The position numbers and the translations under genes were made by a program. DNA of 64,000 nt from Aegilops tauschii subsp. strangulata (Eukaryota; Streptophyta; Magnoliopsida; Poales; Poaceae). The stretch is taken from assembly GCF_002575655.3 (NCBI RefSeq), contig NC_053036.3, positions 643,024,736 through 643,088,735 on the forward strand, read 5' to 3'. This document shows, in pieces, positions 54,762 to 64,000 of this stretch. The notes beneath the pieces were generated by a model. That model worked only from the letters and a program-made list of their open reading frames with translations, made no database searches and was not told where the DNA came from. Position 1 is the first letter of the stretch, and every line of letters begins with the position of its first letter.

Positions 54762-56605
54762 TCATTTTGTCTTGGAATGGGCAGCCTCTCCAGTGGACTT
54801 GGACACCTTGGCCACCTCTTCCTGTCCTTTCTTTTCGGGCTTCTTAGACAGTTTCTCATGAAGTTCATCCTCAGGCACCTTGCAGAAAGATTTTGTCAGG
54901 TTTTTAACCACTTTATTTGAAAGAACATGAGGTATAGCATTACATGGCAAGCATGACTTAGCATCACAAGATTTTCTTCTATTTCCATTATTTTCTTTCC
55001 TAATCCTGTCCCTTCTTCTTACCTCAGTTTCAACCAGAGGTTCTTTCTCTCTCCTTTTCCTGGAGATAGCTTCTCCCATTGGCAGCAACACAACCTTGTT
55101 GGGAGACACTTGCTTTAAAGGACTGCCAGCTCCACTGGAGGAGTGTGCAGCTGGACTAATTCCTTCATTTTCCTTCCCCACACCTAGCATAAAGTCCTTA
55201 CAAATGGGTGCATGAGATGTAGCACATACACCAGGAATATGGAATAACATAGTATCTTCACAATCACAATTGGCAGTCAGAAGTTTCCACAATTCAGACT
55301 TCAAAAAATGCATTGTCCACCCAAATTTATCAGGAGTCAACAATAGGTGAATGATGAAATTAAACCAACTTACAGGAATGTCAGTTTTGAAAGTGTTGGT
55401 TCCTCCGTAGGTAGCTGGTGCAAAGTGCTGGATCCAAAGGCCTAGCCCTTCTTTAGAAATTAAGTGAGCACCATCAATAACTTGCAAAGCATGTGTTTCA
55501 GCAATTGACTGTAGGTCAAATATGTTACTAGTATCAAGTGAAGTACCTTTCTTGTTAATGTCCGAGGATGTTCCCACTTAAGGAATAGGGACATCTTCTT
55601 TTCCTTTGTCAAGTGTGGCAACAGTACTGATATGTGCCACAAATGTTCCTTCAGAAGTTGTCCTTGCATTATGATTTTCAGAGTCTTCATTATTGCAGAG
55701 ACAGTCAGCTCCAAACCATGATTTCTATCAGATGTATGGCCCCCTACCTTTGGAGCAACAACCATTTCTGCACCAGCTGAGTTGCTATTGCTCTCAGGAG
55801 CAACACCAGTTGCATTAGTAGCCTGTTCTGCCACAATTGGAGGTTGGTCATTCTCAGCAATGTTGCCAACCACTTGCTGATCTTCTTCCTCTTCTTCTGC
55901 ATTATAGGCCAAGGCAATATTTAAAAGACCCATAACCATTGGTTGAACCCCTTGATTGACTTCTTCACTAGCAGAGTGAGTAATGGAAAAGAGGCCATCA
56001 GACAGAGAGACAGTTGTAGTGATGCTTCTATTAGGAGCCCCATCCTCAGGTGCCACTGGAATTTCCACTTGCTGTTGTAGTGGCAACTCTGGGTTTGGTT
56101 GAGGGAAAGCCCAGTGCTGCTCCTGCTCCTGATGCTCTTCCCAAGCATCCCAATCTTCATTCTGTGCATGAATATCGTGCACAGGCAATGGATGGAAACC
56201 AGGGAAATCATTTGCATGCTAGGGAACTAGATGTGGGTCAACACCATCAGGTGGAATTGGGTCTTCATCTGCAGACCCTCCACCCAACATTTCCTCAAGC
56301 AAAACCTCCACAGAACTAGTCCATGACTCCTCTTCAAACTGTTCCCCCTCTGACCACCTGATGCTTTTATGGATATCAATAAGATCAGTAACTCTAGCTT
56401 TTACCAGAATCTTGCCTCTCAGTGCATCCTCTCTTTCCCAACTGATGATTCTGCCCCACTTGGAGATTGCTTTTGGCCACATCCTCTGTGTTACATAAAT
56501 CAAAAGGGACCCCCACGAACAGCAGCCAACAGGTCCTATTGAAATGCACGTGACGCCAGTTTCTGCCCTCGTTGTGCTTAGAGAAAGAGATAAAAACATC
56601 TCCAA
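54762..56605 (-). pseudogene. LINE ORF1, distal part in several frames
   Basis: Frames at 56605-56219, 56188-55460 and 55577-54762 overlap and appear to be one ancestral protein broken by frameshifts. Parts include WGRIISWEREDALRGKILVK (seen often in plant LINE ORF1 proteins), an acidic Glu-rich stretch (AEEEEEDQQ), FAPATYGGTNTFKTDIPVSW and a basic end (KPEKKGQEEVAK). The function would be RNA binding. Confidence 0.6.
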
Positions 56606-56626
56606 AAGTATGCAGACTCTGTCGTA

Positions 56627-57919
56627 TCAGCCTATCACGATCACGAACATGCGCAAACTGAACATACGCCTCACCAAAAGGTAGGGTTGGATTTCCCTAA
56701 ACCCTACTTGTTCCACTCCTTGCAGAAATTCCACTAGGACCTCACGGACATTGGGGAAAAATACCTCATTGGGGTGCGGATGGATAGAAGCAATCGCACA
56801 ATCTTCATGCCTTCTTGGATGGTGCGGTAAGATAGCTCTGCAAACCCCAGTTCTTCCTTCCACCTCCTCTATCTGGAACCCGTGCGGAACAAAGGGAAGA
56901 GGATCGATTGGGATGTTGGCCATCGTGGTCAACTCTGACGAGGAAACCACCAATGCCTGCTCCGGCGAGGAACACTGCGCAGGCAAGCTTGTCGAGGCAG
57001 GAGCAGAGGTGGAAGCAGAGTTAGTAAGTGGAGTGGAATGCGAGGAGGTAGGTGTCGGTCTCGGTTGGAAATTTGGAAAAAGATCCTTGACCAGCTCCGG
57101 AAAAGAAGTAACCTGCCTAATGTGTGGTGCAAGCCCAGCACAGCGGAACCAGGCCTCCACCTCCTCAACGGCCCATTCCTCCTCTGGTGGGCTCGGGAAC
57201 GAGCCAAATTTCATAAAAGGCCACAGCCCATGCAAATTCGGCTTAGTGCAAAAACGGGCCAAGTGACTGTTGGCCCCGCATGCATGGCACATTACGTGCG
57301 ACGCAAAATGCGTACGTTGAACCACATGTGGCTCAATTTGGGGGCTTGATTGCACAGGTGCTGACCAAGATGAAGAGCTAATTAAGTCTTGATTATTACC
57401 GACATTAATAGGGCCCGATAATCTCTCAAAAACTGAGCTTCCCTCTCTGGCAACGGTGGCGTAGCTCCGGCGATCACCGGAGTTTTGCACCACCACTCTA
57501 CCATTTCTACCCACAAGTGTCCATTCTTTCTCAAGCTCAGCATAATAGACAACTTCTTCTCTTCTCCAACTAGGTCCCCCAAAATTCCAAAGACTAAAAA
57601 CCATCCCAAAATCCTTCTCGACAATTCTACCGGCATTATAGATCTCAAACCCAACTGACTTGGAAGCAACAGAGAACTTGTAAGATCTATCCCTTAAAAG
57701 ACGAACTCGAAAACCTTGAGCATAGCCCCCGAACATTGCATTGAGAGAAACACTAACTGTGTGTGCATCAAGTTTGAAAGATGCTCTGCTGAAATAAACC
57801 ACCAGGGTGAATTCCCTTTGATGAAAGCCCAGAGAGAAAACCACCGGGTGCCCAAACTTGGTCCTCATATCCGCTTGAAACTTCTTGCCACGGTCAAAGT
57901 TGAGGGCAAAGGGAGCCAT
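56627..57919 (-). pseudogene. LINE ORF1 gag-like protein with CCHC zinc knuckle
   Basis: A 430-residue frame beginning MAPFALNFDRGKKFQADM, with an RRM-like DUF4283-type region (VFSLWNFGGPSWRREE) and CHACGANSHLARFC, a perfect C-x2-C-x4-H-x4-C knuckle, at about residues 216-229. A Pro/Ser/Thr-rich linker (about 290-330) follows. It ends in a stop near 56627 where the family would continue, so the frame is probably prematurely ended. It packages LINE RNA. Confidence 0.8.
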
Positions 57920-58096
57920 CTAGCCGTAGGAGGGTGGGCACCGGGGCCGGAGTGGTCACTGGTGAGGAAAAGGTGGTGGCCGCCGGGGCCGGAGTGGCCA
58001 CCGGCGCTAGGAGGAGGAGAGGCTAGGAGGAGAGGCTCTGTTGATACTCCTTCTTGGCGTTGTTGATCAAGTGCTCATGATAGGAGAAGGTGGGGG

Positions 58097-59440
58097 GCTA
58101 GATCATCTGATCAACTAGACTAGGGTTTAGTTTGGTCTGGTGCCCTTCGGGGTGTAGTTATGCCAACGAAACATCGCACAGGTCCTCATGCATGTGTGAT
58201 AGTGTTGTGGCACGCGTAGATGCCCTTCTTGGCTCCTGGGTGTGGCTCCCCTCCACGGACGGCAGTGCCACCGTCACTTGGAGGGGGAAGTCATGCGCGT
58301 CGTGTAGAAATGGAGGGAATCTAGTGGCGGGTTGGGTCCAGACCCTGTTCGGGGATGTTTCTATGGGCTGACCTATCGCAACCAGGTGAAAGAGTCCACT
58401 GGTCAAAGCCCGTTCGGAGATAATCAAAGGGCTAGATCTGCTGGTCAACTAGGATTCGGGGTGGCCTTCGGGGTGTAGCTATGCCACCGAAACATCGCAT
58501 GGGTCCCGATGCATGTGTGAAAGTGATGTGGCATGCGTAGACGCCCATCTTGGGGCTCCTTGGTTAGCCCCCCCTTCCACGGATGGCAATGCCATCGTCA
58601 CTTGGAGGGGGAATCGTGCGGGTATGGTAGAACCGGAGGGAATCTAGTGGTGGGTTGGGTCCAGACCGTGTTCGGGGATGTTCCTATGGGCTGACCTATC
58701 GCTACCAGGTGGAAGAGTCCACTGGTCAAAGCCCGTCCGGCGATAGTCAAAGGGCTAGATCTCCTGGTCAACTAGGATTTGAGGTGGCCTTCGGGGTGTA
58801 GCTATGGCACCGAAACATCGTACGGGTCCTCATGCATGTGTGGAAGTGTTGTGGCATGTGTAGATGCCCTTCTTGGGCTCCTGGGTGTGGCCCCCTCCAC
58901 GGACGGCAGTGCGTCGTCACTTGGAGGGGGGAATCGTGCGCGTTGGGTCGAGCCAGAGTGAATCTAATGGCTGGATGGGTCCAGACCCTATTCGATGATG
59001 TTGCTATAGGCTGACATATCGCAACTAGGTGGAAGAGTCCACTAGTCAAAGCCCGTCCGGCGAAAGTCAAAGGGCTAGATCATCTGGTTATTTGGACTAG
59101 GGTTTAGTCCGGTCCGGTGGCCTTCGGGTGTAGCTATGCCATCGAAACATCGCACGGATCCTCATGCATGTGTGAAAGTCAAAGGGCTAGTTCCAATGGT
59201 CGTCTGTGTCAGGGTTAGCCGGGCCTGGGTACCTGGGTGGCCCCCCTCCACGGACGGCACTACCACCGTCACTTGGAGGGGTGGATCGTGCGTGTCAGGC
59301 TAGGGTTAGTCCGGTCGATGAGCTCGGACGTTCGAAAATGAGGCTCCGGGGTGTGGCCCTCCTCCACAGATGGCAGTGCGGCCATCACTTCAATGGTGAA
59401 TCATGCGCGTTGGCTAGGGTTTATTCCAGTAGGGGGGCGT
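58097..59440. repeat. CACTA-internal satellite, best-preserved run of monomers
   Basis: GTGGCCTTCGGGGTGTAGCTAT-type starts are at about 58140, 58461, 58784 and 59117, giving monomers of 321, 323 and 333 bp. Each holds CACTTGGAGGGGG, GTTGGGTCCAGACC and GGTGGAAGAGTCCACTGGTCAAAGCCCG in order. From about 59180 the units become shorter and decayed. Confidence 0.9.
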
Positions 59441-59564
59441 CTATGCCACAAAAATATCGCACTGGGTCTTCGGATGGGAGGAAGGATTGTGGATACATTA
59501 AAAATGTAGCACATTTAAAAAATAAATTAAAGTTAATGTAAATAAAAATAAAAAATGAAAAAAC

Positions 59565-59665
59565 CTACGCCTACGGCTAGGCCGTCGGCATAGGTGGCCA
59601 CGTGGCCCTACCGGATAAGGCCAGGGCTATGCCAATGGCTCGGCATAGCCATGCCCTTATCTGCT
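59565..59665. repeat. Second CACTA subterminal-type zone
   Basis: TACGCCTACGGCTAGGCCGTCGGCATAGG and AATGGCTCGGCATAGCC repeat the motif of 32095-32580, supporting one element on both sides of the satellite. Confidence 0.6.
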
Positions 59666-59689
59666 CGGGCGCCCACCCCCTCCCCGACC

Positions 59690-60240
59690 TCTCATTCTCT
59701 ATCAACATGCGCCGCCGCTCGCTCCCTCCCTACTGCCTCACCGCCGCCGCCCCCTTCTGCCACGCCGCCGCTCGCTCCCTTCGGCTCCACCCGCTCCGCC
59801 CCATTCTGCCACGCCGCCGCTCACTCCCTTCGGCTTCACCCGCACCGCCCCTCGACCCCCCCGCCGCCGTCCCCTTCTGCCCCGGCACCGCCGCCCCCTT
59901 CTGCCCCGCCGCCGCCCCGTCCCCACCCCCGTCCTGGCCAGCAGCCCCGTCCCCGGCCACCGTAGCGCCGCCCTCGGTCTCCCCCGCTCGGCCCGGCCAC
60001 CCTGTCACCGCACCCGCTCAGGCCGCCCGTGCCTGGCCACGCTCGGGCCGCCCCATCCCCGCACCCGCCCGGGCCGCCCCGTGCCCGGCCACACTCGGGC
60101 CGGCCCGCCCTCGCCCCTGCCCCGCACGCGGCAAGCCCTCCCCTGCGCCGGCCCTCCGCCGCCTGCTCCGGACATCCATCGGCCATGACTGCGCTCCCCC
60201 CCGAGCCGGCCCTCCCCCACTATGAGCTCCTCCCTCTCTG
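59690..60240. other. Extremely GC-rich, pyrimidine-biased block of the CACTA element
   Basis: CCGCCGC- and CGCTCGCTCCCT-type repeats, including a duplicated TTCTGCCACGCCGCCGCTC unit (about 59755 and 59803), keep frames open on both strands. The frames give only Pro/Ala/Arg-rich low-complexity sequence, so I do not call a gene. It may be the leader of the missing transposase gene. Confidence 0.55.
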
Positions 60241-60284
60241 TAGCAATGTTTTTGCTAATTTAGTTGTTGTTCATAGTTATGTAA

Positions 60285-60573
60285 TTAGATGGATGGTTAG
60301 ATGGATGGATGCATTATGTATGATGATAGTTAGATGATGATGATGTTCTTATGTATAAAAAAATTATTATGACAGTTAGATGATAGATGATAGATGATGA
60401 TGTTGATGATAGATGATGATGATTTTTTTGTCCCTTGATAATTTTTAGATGATGATGATGATAGATGATGATTTTTTTGCGGAAGAGATGATAGTTGATG
60501 TTGATTGTTAGATGATGATAAATGATGATGATGATGATTTTTTTATGCTTTGATGATTGTTAGATGATGATGA
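60285..60573. repeat. GAT/ATGGAT-rich minisatellite
   Basis: Many TAGATGATGATGATG and GATGGATGG units with spacers ATTTTTTTG. It ends abruptly in the Copia LTR. Confidence 0.85.
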
Positions 60574-62306
60574 TGTTGGGGAACGTAGTAATTTCAAAAA
60601 ATTTCCCACGCACACGCAAGATCATGGTGATGCATAGCAACGAGAGGGGAGAGTGTTGTCCACGTACCCTCGTAGACCGAAAGCGGAAGCGTTAACACAA
60701 CGCGGTTGATGTAGTCATACGTCTTCACGATCCGACCGATCAAGTACCGAACGCACGGCACCTCCGAGTTCAGCACACGTTCAGCTCGATGACGTCCCTC
60801 GAACTCCGATCCAGCCGAGTGTCGAGGGAGAGTTTCGTCAGCACGACGACGTGGCGACGATAATGATGTTCTACCGACGAAGGGCTTCGCCTAAGCACCG
60901 CTACGATATTATCGAGGTGTAATATGGTGGAGGGGGCACCGCACACGGCTAAAAGATCGTTGATCAATTGTTTGTCTAGAGGTGCCCCCTGCCCCCGTAT
61001 ATAAAGGAGCAAGGGGGAGGCCGCCGGCCAAGGAGGAGAGGCGCGCCTGGAGGAGTCCTACTCCTATCGGGAGTAGGACTCCCCCCTTTTTCCATGTTGG
61101 ACTAGGAGAGGAAGGGGGAAAAGGTGGAGGGGAGGAAGGAAGGGGGGCGCCGCCCCCCTCTCCTTGTCCTATTCGGACTGGGGGGGAGGGGCGCGCGGCC
61201 CTGCCCTGGCCTCCTCTCCTCTCTTCCACCTAGGCCCACTAAGGCCCATTAAGTTACCGGGGGGTTCCGGTAACCTCCCGGTACTCCGGAAAAATCCCGA
61301 TTTCACCCGGAACACTGCCGATGTCCAAACATAGGCTTCCAATATATCAATCTTATGTCTCGACCATTTCGAGACTCCTCGTCATGTCCGTGATCACATC
61401 CGGGACTCCGAACAACCTTCGGTACATCAAAACATATAAACTCGTAATATAACTGTCATCGTAACGTTAAGCGTGCGGACCCTACGGGTTCGAGAACTAT
61501 GTAGACATGACCGAGACACCTCTCCGGTCAATAACCAATAGCGGAACCTGGATGCTCATATTGGTTCCCACATATTCTACGAAGATCTTTATCGGTCAGA
61601 CCGCATAACAACATACGTTGTTCCCTTTGTCATCGGTATGTTACTTGCCCGAGATTCGATCGTCGGTATCTCGATACCTAGTTCAATCTCGTTACCGGCA
61701 AGTCTCTTTACTCGTTCCGTAATACATCATCCCGCAACTAACTCATTAGTCACAATGCTTGCAAGGCTTATAGTGATGTGTATTACTGAGTGGGCCCAGA
61801 GATACCTCTCCGACAATCGGAGTGACAAATCCTAATCTCGAAATACGCCAACCCAACAAGTACCTTTGGAGACACCTGTAGAGCACCTTTATAATCACCC
61901 AGTTACGTTGTGACGTTTGGTAGCACACAAAGTGTTCCTCCGGTAAACGGGAGTTGCATAATCTCATAGTCATAGGAACATGTATAAGTCATGAAGAAAG
62001 CAATAGCAACATACTAAACGATCGAGTGCTAAGCTAACGGAATGGGTCAAGTCAATCACATCATAATCCTAATGATGTGATCCCGTTAATCAAATGACAA
62101 CTCATGTCCATGGCTAGGAAACTCAACCATCTTCGATTAATGAGCTAGTCAAGTAGAGGCATACTAGTGACACTCTGTTTGTCTATGTATTCACACATGT
62201 ATTATGTTTCCGGTTAATACAATTCTAGCATGAATAATAAACATTTATCATGATATAAGGAAATAAAAAATAACTTTATTATTGCCTCTAGGGCATATTT
62301 CCTTCA
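60574..62306 (-). repeat. 3' LTR of the Copia element, 1733 bp
   Basis: TG..CA ended (read on minus), with a TATATAC/TATATAAA-type box near 60998-61006 and GC-rich sequence at 61000-61250. The length fits Angela LTRs of about 1.7 kb. Confidence 0.88.
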
Positions 62307-62339
62307 GTCTCCCACTTGCACTAGAGTCAATAATCTAGA

Positions 62340-63918
62340 TTACACAGTAATGATTCTTACACCCATGGAGTCTTGGTGCTGATCATGTTTTGCTCGTGGA
62401 AGAGGCTTAGTCAACGGGTCTGCAACATTCAGATCCGTATGTATCTTGCAAATTTCTATGTCTCCCACCTGGACTAAATCCCGGATGGAATTGAAGCGTC
62501 TTTTGATGTGCTTGGTTCTCTTGTGAAATCTGGATTCCTTTGCTAAGGCAATTGCACCAGTATTGTCACAAAAGATTTTCATTGGTCCTGATGCACTAGG
62601 TATGACACCTAGATCGGATATGAACTCCTTCGTTTGCTGCTTCCGAAGCAGCTATATACTCCGCTTCACACGTAGATCCCGCCACGACACTTTGCTTAGA
62701 ACTGCACCAACTGACAGCTCCACCGTTCAATGTAAACACGTATCCGGTTTGCGATTTAGAATCGTCCGGATCAGTGTCAAAGCTTGCATCAACGTAACCA
62801 TTTACGATGAGCTCTTTGTCACCTCCATAAACGAGAAACATATCCTTAGTCCTTTTCAGATATTTCAGGATGTTCTTGACCGCTGTCCAGTGATCCACTC
62901 CTGGATTACTTTGGTACCTCCCTCCTAAACTTATAGCAAGGCACACATCAGGTCTGGTACACAGCATTGCATACATGATAGAGCCTATGGCTGAAGCATA
63001 GGGAACATCTTTCATCTTCTCTCTATCTTCTGCAGTGGTCGGGCATTGAGTCTTACTCAATCTCACACCTTGTAGTACAGGCAAGAACCCTTTCTTTGCT
63101 TGATCCATTTTGAACTTCTTCAAAACTTTGTCAAGGTATGTGCTTTGTGAAAGTCCAATTAAGCGTCTTGATCTATCTCTATAGATCTTGATGCCTAATA
63201 TATATGCAGCTTCACAGAGGTCTTTCATTGAAAAACTCTTATTCAAGTATCCCTTTATGCTATCCAGAAATTCTATATCATTTCCAATTAGCAATATGTC
63301 ATCCACATATAATATCAGAAATGCTACTGAGCTCCCACTCACTTTCTTGTAAATACAGGCTTCTCCAAAAGTCTGTATAAAACCAAATGCTTTGATCACA
63401 CTATCAAAGCGTTTATTCCAACTCCGAGAGGCTTGCACTAGTCCATAAATGGATCGCTGGAGCTTGCACACTTTGTTAGCTCCCTTTGGATCGACAAAAC
63501 CTTCCGGTTGCATCATATACAACTCTTCTTCCAGAAATCCATTCAGGAATGCAGTTTTGACATCCATTTGCCAAATTTTATAATCATAAAATGCGGCAAT
63601 TGCTAACATGATTCGGACAGACTTAAGCATCGCTACGGGTGAGAAGGTCTCATCGTAGTCAATCCCTTGAACTTGTCGAAACCCTTTCGCAACAAGTCGA
63701 GCTTTATAGACAGTAACATTACCGTCAGCGTCAGTCTTCTTCTTGAAGATCCATTTATTTTCAATGGCTTGCCGATCATCGGGCAAGTCAACCAAAGTCC
63801 ATACTTTGTTCTCATACATGGATCCCATCTCGGATTTCATGGCCTCAAGCCATTTTGCGGAATCTGGGCTCACCATCGCTTCTTCATAGTTCGTAGGTTC
63901 GTCATGGTCTAGTAACAT
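62340..63918 (-). pseudogene. Copia pol: reverse transcriptase and RNase H, frameshifted
   Basis: The long frame (63918-62596) holds the RT_2 domain: NKWIFKKKTDADGNV, YKARLVAKGFRQ, QMDVKTAFLNGFLEEELYM, and catalytic YVDDILL at 63298-63309. It continues into RNase H (VDASFDTDPDDSKSQTGYVF, SWCSSKQ and STCEAEYIAASEA). The frame breaks at about 62625. The next frame has EFISDLGVIPSASGP and CDNTGAIALAKE (RNase H third acidic residue), ending ADPLTKPLP and a stop at 62340. A few codons (VWIRK-type) seem deleted at the break. The N-terminal side continues past the window edge or is cut by a stop after 63918. Confidence 0.85.
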
Positions 63919-64000
63919 AACCTCCAGAACAGGATTACCGTACCACTCTGGTGCGGATCTTAATCTGGTTGACCTATGAGGTTCAGTAATAACTTGATCT

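Larger units (their letters stand above)
50531..58096 (-). mobile_element. Near-full-length LINE, about 7.6 kb, decayed
   Basis: The flanks GCTAGCTCATC (50520-50530) and GCTAGATCATC (58097-58107) are an 11-bp TSD with one mismatch. The 3' end is an A6 tract (50531-50536 on plus as T's). From 5' to 3' on minus it has ORF1 with a zinc knuckle (57919-56627, continuing damaged to 54762), an APE-type endonuclease plus RT start (54433-52820), an RT core (52734-52270) and RT thumb/zf-RVT (52179-50764). Many frameshifts and stops separate these, so it cannot move on its own. Confidence 0.88.
31917..64000. mobile_element. CACTA (En/Spm-type) element, discontinuous, right end outside the window
   Basis: The left terminus CACTACTAGGGAAAAGC fits the Triticeae CACTA end. 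The following about 670 bp are packed with GCAGTAGCG and GCCGTCGGCATA motifs typical of CACTA subterminal regions. Sequence I assign to this element is 31917-33274, 34909-35253, 50245-50530 and 58097-60573; the rest is nested insertions. No transposase is visible in the window. That the two GCCGTCGGCATA zones (31.9-32.6 kb and 59.57-59.66 kb) belong to one element is an inference from shared motifs. Confidence 0.6.
60574..64000 (-). mobile_element. Angela-type Copia LTR retrotransposon, 3' part; 5' part beyond window
   Basis: On the minus strand, pol (from 63918 or further right) is followed by a purine-rich GTGCAAGTGGGAGAC tract and an LTR at 62306-60574 that starts TGAAGGAAATATGCC and ends CCCCAACA. 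This start is the one I know for Angela/BARE-like Copia elements of wheat. The rest of pol, gag and the 5' LTR are outside the window, so no TSD can be checked. Confidence 0.85.

Noticed and set aside
59602..60225. Long overlapping open frames on both strands in the GC-rich block
   Set aside because: They give only Pro/Ala/Arg low-complexity sequence and reflect absence of stop codons at very high GC. No domain or start context supports a gene.

Overview
This is an accessory, transposon-dense stretch of a plant nuclear genome, almost certainly a Triticeae grass (wheat, Aegilops or barley relative). The basis is the Stowaway MITEs with CTCCCTCC termini, a CACTA element starting CACTACTAGGG, a Copia LTR whose transcribed strand starts TGAAGGAAATATGCC (Angela-type), several LTRs starting TGATACGTCTCC, and grass-type F-box, receptor-kinase and DUF-like gene remnants. 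No bacterial-style operons, rRNA genes, CRISPR arrays or phage features are present. Family names are from memory; no database was searched.

Left part, 1-31.5 kb (gene remnants and small elements). Only one gene looks intact: a six-exon Mpv17/PMP22-family membrane protein with an apparent plastid leader (28786-30702, minus). All other host-gene matches are broken. They are: a grass beta-propeller/DUF-like gene (2751-3641); an SBDS-like fragment (5501-5877); a SABATH methyltransferase fragment (7990-8435); an F-box gene (10415-13723, minus) broken by a hAT MITE, a frameshift and a 5'-truncated LINE; a B3-domain ORF inside a class II element (16373-18914); a receptor-like kinase with a one-base frameshift in its catalytic loop (20645-22565); a Mei2-like RRM fragment with introns between the long inverted arms of a foldback/MULE-like element (23464-26294); and an MCTP (C2 plus transmembrane) gene with a large internal deletion (26654-27620). 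Between them lie Stowaway, PIF/Harbinger-like and retroposon insertions.

Right part, 31.5-64 kb (one nested transposon stack). A CACTA terminus inserts into an old LINE RT/RNase H fragment at 31917. Inside the CACTA element is a tandem array with a monomer of about 321-333 bp. This array has been entered by a solo LTR (33275-34908, imperfect 5-bp TSD), a gag/protease-only Gypsy-like element (35254-50244, TSD tagct) and a near-full-length LINE (50531-58096, 11-bp TSD with one mismatch). The Gypsy-like element's 3' LTR is itself split by a second related element in opposite orientation (41900-48919, TSD gggac). Past the array come more CACTA subterminal repeats, a GC-rich block and a GAT-rich minisatellite. 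The minisatellite is interrupted by an Angela-type Copia element (60574 to beyond the window end, minus).

I see no evidence for a new functional multi-gene system. The most interesting material is at the gene-transposon interface: the in-frame F-box/LINE reading frame, the Mei2-like capture, two 'almost nothing but a tail' retrotransposition scars with target-site duplications, and the satellite acting as repeated landing site.
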